Shown here in pieces: positions 56,068-64,000 of a stretch of 64,000 nucleotides of DNA. Position numbers and translations under genes: made by a program. The stretch lies in NCBI RefSeq assembly GCF_000730165.1, contig NZ_CP022111.1:1674001-1738000 (forward strand), given 5' to 3'. This DNA is from Nitrospirillum viridazoti CBAmc (GTDB lineage Bacteria > Pseudomonadota > Alphaproteobacteria > Azospirillales > Azospirillaceae). Position 1 is the first letter of the stretch. Every line of letters starts with the position of its first letter. A model generated the notes under the pieces. The model did no database searches. It was not told where the DNA came from and saw nothing but the letters and a program-made list of their open reading frames with translations.

Positions 56068-57165
56068 ATGATCCGATCCGCCGCCCGCGCTTTTTGCGCG
56101 CCCCTGCTGCTGGGTGCCGCCCTGCTGACAAGCGCCGCCGCCTTCGCCGCCGAGCCCGTAAAGCCCGTCACCACGGAAGGCGACGTGACAGTGAAGGATT
56201 TCAAGTTCAAGACCGGCGAGACCCTGCCCGAGGTGCGGCTGCACTACACCACCCTGGGCACGCCGCACCGCGACGCCAAGGGTCATGTCGACAACGCCAT
56301 CCTGATCATGCACGGCACCGGCGGCACCGGCGCCCAGTTCCTGCGCCCGCAGTTCAGCGACGTGCTGTTCCAGCCGGGCGGCGTGCTGGACCCGGCGCGC
56401 TATTACATCATCCTGCCCGACGATGTGGGCCACGGTAAGTCCAGCAAGCCCAGCGACGGCCTGCACGCCCATTTCCCGCAGTATGACTACGACGACATGG
56501 TGGCGCTGGAACACCAGCTGGTGACCAGGCTGGGCGTGGACCATCTGCGCCTGGTCATGGGCACGTCCATGGGCTGCATGCACGCCTTCGTCTGGGGCGA
56601 GACCTACCCCGACGCCATGGACGCGCTGATGCCGCTGGCGTGCCTGCCGCAAGCCATCGCCGGCCGCAACCGCCTGTGGCGCCAGATGTCCATCGCCGCC
56701 ATCAAGAAGGACCCCACCTGGCAGGGCGGCGAATACAAGACCCAGCCGACGGAAGGCCTGCGCACGGCCGCCGCCCTTCTGTCCATCGCCGGCAGCGCCC
56801 CCATCCAGATGCAGAAGGCCTACCCCACCCGCGAGGCGGCTGACGCCGCGGTGGAGAAAATCCTGGACGTGAGCGGGATGGAGGCCAATGACCTGATCTA
56901 TCAGCTGGACGCATCACGCTTCTACGACCCGTCCCCCAAGCTGGAGACGATCAAGGCGCCGGTGCTGTGGATCAATTCCGGCGACGATTTCATCAATCCG
57001 CCGGAACTGGGCCTGGCCGAACAGCTGGTGAAGCGCATCCCCAAGGGCCAGTTCATCCTGATCCCTGCCAGCGACCAGACCCACGGCCACGGCAGCCACA
57101 CCTGGGCGGTGCTGTGGCAGGACAAGCTGGCCGACCTGCTGGCCCGCACCACGCCCAAGAACTGA
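56068..57165 (+). CDS. Exported alpha/beta hydrolase, homoserine-acetyltransferase-like
   Basis: The 365-residue product has a signal (ARAFCAPLLLGAALLTSAAA) and a hydrolase core: LHYTTLGTPHRD, AILIMHGTGGTG, nucleophile Ser in VMGTSMGCMHAFVWGE, Asp in WINSGDDFINPP, His in DQTHGHGSHTWAVLW. The layout follows MetX-type proteins, but export argues for another substrate. ATG 56068 is chosen because the signal peptide starts there; ATG 56017 would precede it by 17 residues. Confidence 0.82.
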   Translation: MIRSAARAFCAPLLLGAALLTSAAAFAAEPVKPVTTEGDVTVKDFKFKTGETLPEVRLHYTTLGTPHRDAKGHVDNAILIMHGTGGTGAQFLRPQFSDVLFQPGGVLDPARYYIILPDDVGHGKSSKPSDGLHAHFPQYDYDDMVALEHQLVTRLGVDHLRLVMGTSMGCMHAFVWGETYPDAMDALMPLACLPQAIAGRNRLWRQMSIAAIKKDPTWQGGEYKTQPTEGLRTAAALLSIAGSAPIQMQKAYPTREAADAAVEKILDVSGMEANDLIYQLDASRFYDPSPKLETIKAPVLWINSGDDFINPPELGLAEQLVKRIPKGQFILIPASDQTHGHGSHTWAVLWQDKLADLLARTTPKN

Positions 57166-57169
57166 TCGG

Positions 57170-57199
57170 GTGGGCGCCCCGTCGGAGCGGAGCGCCCAC
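57170..57199. terminator. Hairpin between hydrolase and alpha-galactosidase genes
   Basis: GTGGGCGC (57170-57177) pairs with GCGCCCAC (57192-57199) between two convergent genes. The loop is 14 bases and there is no T run on either strand. Confidence 0.5.
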
Positions 57200-57205
57200 A
57201 GGTAA

Positions 57206-58420
57206 TTAAACGGCCGGACGCACCGTCACCATGACCACGCCATGCGGCGCCACCTCGGCGGTGTAGCCGCCCTTGGACGTGCCCTGGTCCTTGGCCAGCC
57301 ACAGGTCGCGCACCTTGGCGGACAGCTTGGCCGGATAGCCCAGATCCGCCCAGTTGACGGTGATCCTGGCCGGCGCCGTGCCACGGTTCAGCAGCACCAC
57401 GGCGCGGTCGCCGCTGGCCAGCGGCCGGGCCCAAACCTCCACATCGCCCTGCTTGGCGACACGGCGGCCCTGGGCGCCCAGCGCATCCTGGTCCACGGCG
57501 ATGACCTCGGCGTTGGTCAGGATGGCCTTGGTGGCCGGGCTCATGCTGGTCAGGTCGTTGCCGGCGATCAAGGGGGCCGCCAGCAGGGCCCACAGGCTGA
57601 AGTGCGCGCGGTATTCCGTGTCGGTCATGCCACCGTTGCCGACCTCCAGCATGTCGGGGTCGTTCCAATGTCCGGGGCCGGCATAGGGATAGAGGTCGGC
57701 TTCCAGATCCAGGATGTCCATGACACCCAGGGAATAGCCCTTCTTGCCCTGCCAGCCGTCATAGATGTCGCCGGTGCTGCGCCACAGGTTGCCCACGGCC
57801 TGGGCCCACAGCCAAGGCTTGGCCGTGCCCCATTCGCACATGCTGAAGACGATGTCGCGGCCAGACGCCCTGAGCGCGTCGCTCATCAGCGTGTAGGCGG
57901 CCTTGGCGTCCAGCGTGCCGGTGTAGCACCAGTCGTATTTCAGGTAATCCACGCCCCAGGCGGCGTACTGGGCGGCATCCTGGTATTCGTGACCCAGGCT
58001 GCCCGGCCGCTTGCCGCAGGTCATCTTGCCGGCGTCGGAATAGATGCCGAACTTCAGGCCCTTGGAATGGATGTAGTCGCCCAGGGCCTTGAGGCCGGAA
58101 GGGAAGCGGACGGGGTCGGGCTGCATATCGCCATGGGCGTCACGGGCGCCGTGCCAGCAGTCGTCGATCACCACATACTTGTACCCCGCGCCGGCCATGC
58201 CGGAGGACACCATGGCGTCGGCCGCCTTGCGAATGACGTCCTCATTGATGTCACAGGCGAACTTGTTCCACGTGTTCCAACCCATGGGTGGGGTCAAGGC
58301 CAGGCCGTTGGCCTGGCGCGGCGGCTCGGCATCCTTGGGGTCATCCGCCTTGGCCGGGTGGGCCAGCATCAACAGCGGCACGACGAGCAAGGCCGCCAGG
58401 GCCAGGAGCATTCTTCGCAT
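57206..58420 (-). CDS. GH27 alpha-galactosidase, exported
   Basis: The 404-residue product has a signal (RRMLLALAALLVVPLLMLAH) and a GH27 barrel: TPPMGWNTWNKFACDINEDV, VVIDDCWHGARDAHGDMQPD, YLKYDWCYTGTLD with the nucleophile Asp, WRSTGDIYDGW with the likely acid/base, and GHWNDPDMLEVGNGGM. A C-terminal beta domain follows. It should release galactose from alpha-galactosides in the periplasm or outside. GAGGAACG before ATG 58420 supports this start. No sugar-uptake genes are adjacent. Confidence 0.93.
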   Translation of the reverse strand: MRRMLLALAALLVVPLLMLAHPAKADDPKDAEPPRQANGLALTPPMGWNTWNKFACDINEDVIRKAADAMVSSGMAGAGYKYVVIDDCWHGARDAHGDMQPDPVRFPSGLKALGDYIHSKGLKFGIYSDAGKMTCGKRPGSLGHEYQDAAQYAAWGVDYLKYDWCYTGTLDAKAAYTLMSDALRASGRDIVFSMCEWGTAKPWLWAQAVGNLWRSTGDIYDGWQGKKGYSLGVMDILDLEADLYPYAGPGHWNDPDMLEVGNGGMTDTEYRAHFSLWALLAAPLIAGNDLTSMSPATKAILTNAEVIAVDQDALGAQGRRVAKQGDVEVWARPLASGDRAVVLLNRGTAPARITVNWADLGYPAKLSAKVRDLWLAKDQGTSKGGYTAEVAPHGVVMVTVRPAV

Positions 58421-58546
58421 GGGACGTTCCTCAAGTGATCGGCCCCATAGCCCGGGGGCCTTTTTGGACGGTCGGCACCGCCATGCGAAATTTATAGGAT
58501 AAATAAGCCTTTTTGAAAAATCATTCGATGACATGTGGCTATGACA

Positions 58547-58575
58547 AAACCCCCGGGGACCGGCCCCGGGGGTTT
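58547..58575 (-). terminator. Strong terminator after the proline/serine-rich secreted protein gene
   Basis: AAACCCCCGGGG (58547-58558) pairs perfectly with CCCCGGGGGTTT (58564-58575) around a 5-base loop. On the minus strand it ends in TTTTG, so it terminates the gene at 58636-59244. Confidence 0.85.
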
Positions 58576-58635
58576 CGCACAACGCGCCTGAAGGGAGATG
58601 GACGGTTGCCTCACAGGCGCGCGTCCGGCCGTACC

Positions 58636-59244
58636 TTACAGACGGGGATTGTCCGGCTGGCTGGTCGAACCGGTGGTGCCGCTATCCGGGCTGGACGGCG
58701 CCGGGGGCGGCGGCGCGGCCTCCTCCGGGCTTTGGCCGGGATCGGTCTTCTTCTGGGCGGTGTGCTTGGCCGACTTCCTGGCCTTGGACGACTTCGCGGC
58801 CTTGCCCTTGTCGTCGTTCGGGTCATGCGGCGGCAGCGGCTGCACCACGGGCGGCTTCTCCGTCACCGCCTGGCCGGACGAGGACGACATGGAGCCACTC
58901 TGGTCCGACGGGGCCGGGGGCATGGTCGACGGCGACGAAACGTCCGGCTGGTTCATACCAGGCTGCTGGCCCGGCTGCTGGCCCATCCCGGCGCGGTCGC
59001 CCGGCAGGCCGTGGGAATTGGACGGGCTGGGGCTGGTGGCATCCGGCGCCGGCGGCAGGGTCGACGGCGTGCCGCTGCGGGTGGTATCCTCGGATTGCGG
59101 CGTGCCCGGCATGGGCGTGCCCTCGGGCGGCGCGGTCTGCGCCCAGGCGGCAGCGCTCAACACGGGGGCGGACGCCAGGCCGGCGGCCAGGGTCAGCGCG
59201 GTCGCCGTGCGGGCCCAGCCCGCGGTGGTCAACTTCGTGAACAT
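58636..59244 (-). CDS. Secreted low-complexity protein
   Basis: The 202-residue product has a signal (TATALTLAAGLASAPVLSAA) and a mature part rich in Pro, Ser, Gly and Gln, with a Lys/Ala-rich segment (KGKAAKSSKARKSAKHTAQK) near the end. Such composition suggests a disordered envelope protein. It has no recognised domain. A 29-bp element 44-72 bases before its start is almost identical to one before the gene at 59549. Confidence 0.7.
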   Translation of the reverse strand: MFTKLTTAGWARTATALTLAAGLASAPVLSAAAWAQTAPPEGTPMPGTPQSEDTTRSGTPSTLPPAPDATSPSPSNSHGLPGDRAGMGQQPGQQPGMNQPDVSSPSTMPPAPSDQSGSMSSSSGQAVTEKPPVVQPLPPHDPNDDKGKAAKSSKARKSAKHTAQKKTDPGQSPEEAAPPPPAPSSPDSGTTGSTSQPDNPRL

Positions 59245-59287
59245 GGGTCGTCCTCCATTCCTTGTAAGAAAGGCGTGACATCAGGGG

Positions 59288-59316
59288 ACCGCCCAATGGT
59301 GGCGAAAAAACGTCGC
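59288..59316 (-). promoter_or_regulatory. 29-bp shared upstream element, copy 1
   Basis: The sequence differs from 59847-59875 at two of 29 positions and lies 44-72 bases before the start at 59244. Read on the minus strand it contains CGTTTTTTCGCCACC followed by TTGGGCGG. It may be a promoter or protein-binding site shared by two secreted-protein genes. Confidence 0.6.
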
Positions 59317-59433
59317 AACACCGCAAACAATGTGATCCGGGCGGGGGTATGTCCTTTGCCCAACGGAACCCCTGGAATGGGCCGAACCCCGGAACCGGGG
59401 CCGGCGGGTAGGCGGGGCGGAACGGATATAGAA

Positions 59434-59469
59434 ACGCCCCGGGAACCGTAAAGTTCCGCCGGGGCGTTC
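59434..59469 (-). terminator. Hairpin after the histidine-rich gene
   Basis: AACGCCCCGG at 59434 onward and CCGGGGCGTT ending near 59468 form a stem, extended by GAAC/GTTC with a small bulge. On the minus strand it ends in TTTC, so it fits the end of the gene at 59549-59791. Confidence 0.65.
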
Positions 59470-59548
59470 CTTCAGAGGCGGATGGCCGGCCGACGGGCGA
59501 GGGTTACCCCGCAAAAGTGAGTCGGCTCCGGGCCGCCATCACCCGGCC

Positions 59549-59791
59549 TTAGCCATGGGGATGATGCACCGGGACGTGATGCGCCACATGGTGCACATGG
59601 TGATGGTGGTGATGATGGTGGCGGTGATGCACCACGCGGTGATGGACCACCTCGGCCTGGGCGCTGCCGGCCGTCATGAACGGCGCCAACGCCAGGCCGA
59701 AAACCAGGGCCAGGGCAGCGATCCCGCGACGACGCCAGGACGGACCGACGGACGGGGAGGCGCTGGTGGTGGGGCGGGTCAGGACGGGCAT
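59549..59791 (-). CDS. Small secreted histidine-rich protein
   Basis: The 80-residue product has a signal (GIAALALVFGLALAPFMTAG, ending near SAQA). Its mature part is almost only His, Val and Pro, with an unbroken run of eight histidines. Strong binding of nickel, zinc or copper is expected in the periplasm; this is inferred. It shares the 29-bp upstream element with the neighbouring secreted-protein gene. Confidence 0.7.
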   Translation of the reverse strand: MPVLTRPTTSASPSVGPSWRRRGIAALALVFGLALAPFMTAGSAQAEVVHHRVVHHRHHHHHHHHVHHVAHHVPVHHPHG

Positions 59792-59846
59792 GGTCTCGAT
59801 CCTTTCAACATGAACAGGTCCCGGCCTCGCCGGGCACTTTCATGAC

Positions 59847-59875
59847 ACCGCCCAAAGGTGGCGAAAAAACGCCGC
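59847..59875 (-). promoter_or_regulatory. 29-bp shared upstream element, copy 2
   Basis: Twenty-seven of 29 bases match 59288-59316. It lies 56-84 bases before the start of the His-rich gene at 59791, in the same orientation relative to the gene. Confidence 0.6.
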
Positions 59876-59910
59876 CCCCCGGGATTTAATGAGACCTTCC
59901 GGGGGCGCGC

Positions 59911-60453
59911 TCACTCCCAGCCGACGCAATGCGGTTCCGGCGCCATGTCCTCGGGCGCCGCCGGCGGGGCGGCCGGGTGCGGGTACTTCTGCTTGAAGGT
60001 GAAGGCGTGGCGCGTGGCCCCGTGCCGTTCCAGATGGGCCAGACGCTCCAACCCCTCCTGCGGGGTAGGGCGATGGCCGGCGGGAACCCACCACAGCACC
60101 TGGTACATGTCCACGGGCCGTTCGAACCATTCCCGCCGCCGCGCCATGACGGTGCGATGGGTGGATTTATAAACGTAATCGAACAGCGCCTCAGCCGAGG
60201 CCCACACCGACATGTTCACCAGGAACCGCGGATTGTCGCTGACCAGGATGTCGGTGGCGTTGCCGCTGTCCGACTGCAGGCGCCAGACGAAGCCGGGGCT
60301 GTCTTCGGCCAGGGCGTTGATCTCGTCCAACTGGTTCACGAAATCGGCGATGCGCGGGTCGTCCATAGCATAGAGCGCCGTGCCGACGTTCATCTGCGCC
60401 AATTGCCAGCCGCCCGCCGCGGCCCCCGTCTCTCCCCGGGCCTCCACGGTCAC
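59911..60453 (-). CDS. DUF3291-family protein
   Basis: The 180-residue product matches DUF3291: GGWQLAQMNVGTALYAMDDP, FVNQLDEINALAEDSPGFVW, NMSVWASAEALFDYVYKSTH, WFERPVDMYQVLWWVPAGH. The fold is a dimeric alpha-beta barrel of unknown role. The start at 60453 keeps the N-terminal domain strand. It is divergent from the chorismate mutase gene. Confidence 0.85.
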   Translation of the reverse strand: MTVEARGETGAAAGGWQLAQMNVGTALYAMDDPRIADFVNQLDEINALAEDSPGFVWRLQSDSGNATDILVSDNPRFLVNMSVWASAEALFDYVYKSTHRTVMARRREWFERPVDMYQVLWWVPAGHRPTPQEGLERLAHLERHGATRHAFTFKQKYPHPAAPPAAPEDMAPEPHCVGWE

Positions 60454-60616
60454 CCCCCCGTAAATTTGGTTCAGGAAGGTCTGAATTTATGCATCGCCTG
60501 TTGCGGCTTCCAGCCCACGCGCGATCGTTTGTTATAAAAGCCCCTCATAATTTTCACTGACGGCGGTCGGCGGCGGGCTGTACTGTCGGGCCCGTCCGTG
60601 ATCCCAAGGAGTGGCC

Positions 60617-60934
60617 ATGTCCGGCGCCGAGCACCCTGCCCCCGCCATTCATCCCGAACTGAAGCGCCTGCGCGACAGCATCGACAACATAGACGCCGCC
60701 CTGATCTACATGCTGGCGGAACGCTTCAAGTGCACGCAGCAGGTCGGGGCGCTGAAGGCGCGCATCGACCTGCCCAGCAGCGACCCAGGCCGCGAGGCGG
60801 CGCAGATCGAGCGCCTGCGCCGCCTGGCAGAGGGCGCCCACCTGGATCCGGACTTCGCAGCCAAGTTCCTGAACTTCATCATCAAGGAAGTGATCCGCCA
60901 CCACGACGGCTTCCGCGCGGCCGAACAGGCCTGA
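60617..60934 (+). CDS. Chorismate mutase, AroQ type
   Basis: The 105-residue all-helical product converts chorismate to prephenate for phenylalanine and tyrosine synthesis. The core reads LKRLRDSIDNIDAALIYMLA, ERFKCTQQVGALKA and KFLNFIIKEVIRHH, with the first Arg and the Arg/Lys of the active site in place. AAGGAG lies five bases before ATG 60617. No fused domain is seen. It stands alone without other aromatic-pathway genes. Confidence 0.9.
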   Translation: MSGAEHPAPAIHPELKRLRDSIDNIDAALIYMLAERFKCTQQVGALKARIDLPSSDPGREAAQIERLRRLAEGAHLDPDFAAKFLNFIIKEVIRHHDGFRAAEQA

Positions 60935-60961
60935 ACGCCATCCCCGTCAGTTGGGACGGGG

Positions 60962-63331
60962 TCAGTTGTGATGGGGCTGACCGGGGTCGTTGGGGTGGCC
61001 CGGCGCCTGCTGATGCTGCGGCTCGGCGTGCGGTTGAGGCTGCGGGTGCTGTTGGGGCTGTGGATGCGGTGCCTCGGGCCGCGCCTGGGGCGGCGGCATG
61101 CGCTGCGGTTCGGGCCGGGGCGCCCTGTCCATATGCGGCCGGGGCTCCGGCGGTGACTGCGGTCGCATCTGCGGCTCCTGTGGCCGGGGCGGCTGATGGA
61201 CGTCGTGCGGGGGTTGGGGGCGCTCGGCCTGATGCGGTGGCTGCGGCCCCTGCGGCTGGCGCCGTTCCTCAAAGTTCGGCGCGTCAGGCCGATGGCGTTC
61301 CCCGTGCGGGACCGCGGGCGTCCCCTGCGGGCGTTCGGGACCGGCCTGTTGGGCGGGGCCTGGCTGGCCCTGAGGCGGATGGACCGCCGAATGCGGCGGA
61401 CCGCCGCCCCCCCCTTCCTGGTGACTGGGTTGCTGTGGCGGTCCATCGGGCCGCTGCGCGGGAGGGGACGCCTGACCGGCTGTGGGTCCGGGGCGTTCCT
61501 GCGCCGCCTCATGAACCGGCGGCGGGCCGGGCGGCTGGTTATGGTCGCGCAAGGTAGGCAGCCCACCGGGACCCCGGTTGGCCCAGGCGGCGCCCTCGGG
61601 CCGGTTCGTCCCCGGCTGGCCCGGATGGAATCCCGGCTCATCCGGCCGGCGGTCCATCGGACGGAAACCACCAGGGTGGTCGGCCCCGGGCCCGTTGCCA
61701 TTGGGATGCGGATCGCCCGGCCGCAAAGCGCCGGCCTGCGGCCCCCCGGCAGGAACACCATTAGGCCCGCGCAAATCCAGGTGCCGGGGACCTGCGCCCT
61801 CGGCCCGTGGCTCGAAACGGGGGCCGGGGTTGGCCGGGTGCGGGACGGGAGTTCCGCCCGGCGGGCCGGGCAGGTGCAGACGCTGCGCCACCTGTGGCGT
61901 CACGCCGGCGGTGGCGACGGTGGGCTGCAACGGCGGTCGTCCCACAACGGCGCGGGCGTTGGCGAACTGATGCTCGTCCCAAGGCCGGGCGCCGCCATTA
62001 TAGCGGCCGTAACGGCCGGCGACCATGGCATCCGCCGGCATCATCGAGGCGCCACGCCGGTTGGCGTAATTGTTGATGGTGATATTGGTGACGTTGGTGA
62101 CGTTGTTCACGACCGTCAGGTTGCGGACCACGGGCCGGTTCACATACTCCACATAGCGCGGGCTGGCCCGGTACCAGGGGTGGTACGGCTCCTGCCAGCC
62201 CAGCGGGCACCAGCCGACGGGCGGGTGTCCCCTGTCGTCGTAATGGGGGCCGCCGATGCTGACGCCGATGGCCACGCCGGCCCCGAAAAAGGCGACCAGC
62301 GCCGGGGCGTAGACCGGCGGGGGTGGCGGCCCGCCGACAACGACGGCGCCACCGGGCGCCCAGGCCCAGCGGCCACGGATGTCCACCCAGCGCCCATAGT
62401 GGAAGGGAGCGAAGCCCCAGGGCGCGTCATCGATCCAGGTCCATCCCCAGGGGGCTACATAGGCCCAGTGACCGTCGCGATAGGGCGCCCAGTCCGGCTG
62501 GACCTGCGGATACCAGACCTGGCCATAGTCGGGCGTGGCCTGCCAACTGCCGTATTCGCCCAGGTCGTCGGCGCCCGGCATGGCCATGACATCCGGCGGG
62601 GGCGTGGAAGAGCCGACGCGGTCGGTGCGCAGCATGGCCGTCAGGAAGGGGTCGTGTTCGGCGGGCCGCACATTGACGTTGGGCGGATTGTCGCCCGTGA
62701 TCTCCCCCGTCTGTCCGCCATTGATCCGCAGGGACAGGCCCTGGCCGCTGAGTTGCGCCGACCCTTCCAGCACGGTGACGCGGGTGGGGGTGTCGGTGTC
62801 GCCGGCCGAAACCTCATACCTGCCGGGTCCCTCCAGCGTCACCAGGCCGCGCGGCGTGCGCAGGCTGTAGCGTTCGCCGGGCAACAGGCCCCGTATGCGC
62901 ACATAGACCTGGCCCTGCGCCAGGTCGGCGGTGAAGTCGCGGTCGTCCAGGCTGTCGATATCCAGCTCGGTGGTGCCGTCCATGATCAGCCGGGTGGTGG
63001 ACACATCGACCGTGGCGCTGGCCCCCGGCTCGGTCCACAGCGCGTTGCCGCTGGTGAGGGGGTAGTTGGGGGTGGCGGGGTCCCATTGGGTGCCGTCGGC
63101 GGTGTGGAAGGAGACGGTGCCCTGCACCCGCGCCAGCCGCCCCACCCGCGCCGGCGGATCGCCCGCGTATTGGTCGCCCCCATCGTCGTAGGCCGGGGCA
63201 CCCTCTTGAGCGCGCGCCAGATCGCCCATGAACGGGGATAGGGTCATCAGCAGCGCCAGGGCCGTCATGGCGCCGTGGCGAAGGCCGAGGCGCCTGGCTA
63301 CAGCGCGTTCAGGTACCGCATAACTGGACAT
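60962..63331 (-). CDS. FecR-like exported protein with DUF6600 and a proline-rich tail
   Basis: The product is about 789 residues. A signal (AMTALALLMTLSPFMGDLAR) is followed by a FecR-type beta domain (VGRLARVQGTVSFHTADGTQ, GQVYVRIRGLLPGERYSLRT), then a Trp-rich DUF6600-like block (YGQVWYPQVQPDWAPYRDGH, WAYVAPWGWTWIDDAPWGFA), then about 330 residues rich in Pro, Gly and Gln. It may sit in the envelope. The start at 63331 is preferred to 63361. Function unknown; the tail is low complexity. Confidence 0.8.
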   Translation of the reverse strand: MSSYAVPERAVARRLGLRHGAMTALALLMTLSPFMGDLARAQEGAPAYDDGGDQYAGDPPARVGRLARVQGTVSFHTADGTQWDPATPNYPLTSGNALWTEPGASATVDVSTTRLIMDGTTELDIDSLDDRDFTADLAQGQVYVRIRGLLPGERYSLRTPRGLVTLEGPGRYEVSAGDTDTPTRVTVLEGSAQLSGQGLSLRINGGQTGEITGDNPPNVNVRPAEHDPFLTAMLRTDRVGSSTPPPDVMAMPGADDLGEYGSWQATPDYGQVWYPQVQPDWAPYRDGHWAYVAPWGWTWIDDAPWGFAPFHYGRWVDIRGRWAWAPGGAVVVGGPPPPPVYAPALVAFFGAGVAIGVSIGGPHYDDRGHPPVGWCPLGWQEPYHPWYRASPRYVEYVNRPVVRNLTVVNNVTNVTNITINNYANRRGASMMPADAMVAGRYGRYNGGARPWDEHQFANARAVVGRPPLQPTVATAGVTPQVAQRLHLPGPPGGTPVPHPANPGPRFEPRAEGAGPRHLDLRGPNGVPAGGPQAGALRPGDPHPNGNGPGADHPGGFRPMDRRPDEPGFHPGQPGTNRPEGAAWANRGPGGLPTLRDHNQPPGPPPVHEAAQERPGPTAGQASPPAQRPDGPPQQPSHQEGGGGGPPHSAVHPPQGQPGPAQQAGPERPQGTPAVPHGERHRPDAPNFEERRQPQGPQPPHQAERPQPPHDVHQPPRPQEPQMRPQSPPEPRPHMDRAPRPEPQRMPPPQARPEAPHPQPQQHPQPQPHAEPQHQQAPGHPNDPGQPHHN

Positions 63332-63515
63332 GATGGCAGGTTCCACCCTGGTTCTCGTCAATCCATGTCAGGCTGCGCGCGCATGGTGGCATAACTGCGA
63401 CGAATGATGGCCCCTATTTGGACGGGGGGCGAATCCTATTGCCCAGGGCCAAACGCCGCGCGCAGAGTGCGCCCGCCCGGTCACGGAAGCCGGTTGGTGT
63501 AAGGGTTTCAGAATC

Positions 63516-64000
63516 ATGCAGCAGTCGTTGGATACCGTGCGCGGCGCCTTCGAGGCCGATAACGCCCCTCTGGTCCCCCGTGTCCAGGCCTTCCTGGCCG
63601 ATATCCTGCGCACGCCCGCGTCCCACGCCCGCTTCATGAACGAGCTGTCGTTGATGGAGCATATGGGCAGCAACAAGATCATGGCGACCCAGCATGGCGC
63701 CGGCATGGACCTGCCCACCCTGAAGCACCTGGCGGAAGAGGCACGCCATGCCTTCTTCTTCAAGCGCCATGCCGAGGGCGTGGCCCGCCGCCCGCTGGAC
63801 TATGTCCAGGCCGACCTGCTGTCGCCCGCCGCCGGCCGTCTGTATTTCCAGAAGCTGGACATCGCCGTGGAACAGGCCTTGGCGGGCGAACCGCCCCGCT
63901 CCAAGGTGCTGTACCTGCACATGTCGCTGATCGTGGAGTTCCGCGCCGTGTGGTTCTATCACCTGTATGAGACGGCGTTGCGCGGGGCGGGATCCAAAAT
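63516..64000 (+). CDS. Ferritin-like protein, cut by the window end
   Basis: The frame opens at ATG 63516 and runs past the window end with no stop, giving at least 161 residues. It is helical, with metal-ligand-like patterns ELSLMEHMGSNK, EEARHAFFFKRHAEG (Glu-x-x-His) and IVEFRAVWFYHLYE, typical of diiron ferritin-like proteins. It is divergent from the FecR-like gene. The exact family is unclear. Confidence 0.75.
   Translation, partial: MQQSLDTVRGAFEADNAPLVPRVQAFLADILRTPASHARFMNELSLMEHMGSNKIMATQHGAGMDLPTLKHLAEEARHAFFFKRHAEGVARRPLDYVQADLLSPAAGRLYFQKLDIAVEQALAGEPPRSKVLYLHMSLIVEFRAVWFYHLYETALRGAGSK

Noticed and set aside
61196-63241. 681-residue plus-strand frame
   Set aside because: It is the shadow of the proline-rich FecR-like gene.
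63414-63962. Minus-strand frame at the window end
   Set aside because: It opposes the ferritin-like gene, which has coherent metal-ligand motifs and an open frame to the window end.

Overview
The window reads as a piece of chromosome from a high-GC alphaproteobacterium. A placement in the Rhodospirillales, near Azospirillum or Nitrospirillum, is an inference from gene content and style (a cheY-cheZ pair, dcd next to murA, a DUF2252 protein, NIPSNAP and WYL proteins, a bufferin-type peptide, very GC-rich codon use). No rRNA or other decisive marker is present. There is one tRNA gene, tRNA-Thr(GGT), at 34028-34102.

Positions 1 to about 24300 form an accessory, mosaic region. It holds an HNH nuclease, a membrane-anchored unknown protein and a duplicated zinc/HNH protein (1.2-4.2 kb). 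Next comes an IS21-family element with exact ends at 4413-8300 and a 7-bp target duplication. An IS256-family element (6030-7351, 8-bp target duplication) has landed precisely in the istA/istB stop-start overlap of that IS21. The IS21 cut the last codons off a YkgJ-type cysteine-cluster gene. That gene overlaps a decayed copy of the 3' end of sbcC, while a complete sbcC-sbcD pair lies 2 kb away. Beyond sbcDC are a frameshifted sunset-domain gene, an AT-rich potassium-channel gene, a two-gene operon with a TIR-domain effector, an Rmf/CrpP-like protein, a zinc-motif protein related to the one at 9.9 kb, and a decayed IS481-type element. Three relatives of the sunset-domain family occur here, one of them broken. 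The mixture of nuclease, TIR, channel and repair genes with insertion sequences and base-composition steps looks like a defence or recombination hot spot.

From 24.3 kb to the end the DNA is uniformly GC-rich and gene-dense. In order: an XRE regulator with three operator-like repeats at its own promoter and three more upstream of a gene 1.4 kb away; a small lipoprotein; a NIPSNAP protein; a WYL regulator diverging from an exported protein across two perfect inverted repeats; a TonB-dependent receptor; a DUF2252 protein; tRNA-Thr; a 51-residue protein; dcd; murA; a LysR regulator; an enoyl-CoA hydratase; a solute-binding protein; a propeller-GGDEF sensor; an FKBP isomerase; a glycosyltransferase; cheY-cheZ; a second solute-binding protein; a membrane protein with an XRE partner; a lipase-like hydrolase; two paralogous TPR-glycosyltransferase proteins flanking an orphan bufferin; a ClC channel; a homoserine-acetyltransferase-like hydrolase; a GH27 alpha-galactosidase; two small secreted proteins sharing a 29-bp upstream element; a DUF3291 protein; chorismate mutase; a FecR-like proline-rich protein; and the start of a ferritin-like gene cut by the window end.

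No CRISPR array, rRNA or replication origin was seen. All family names come from reading motifs by eye, with no database search.
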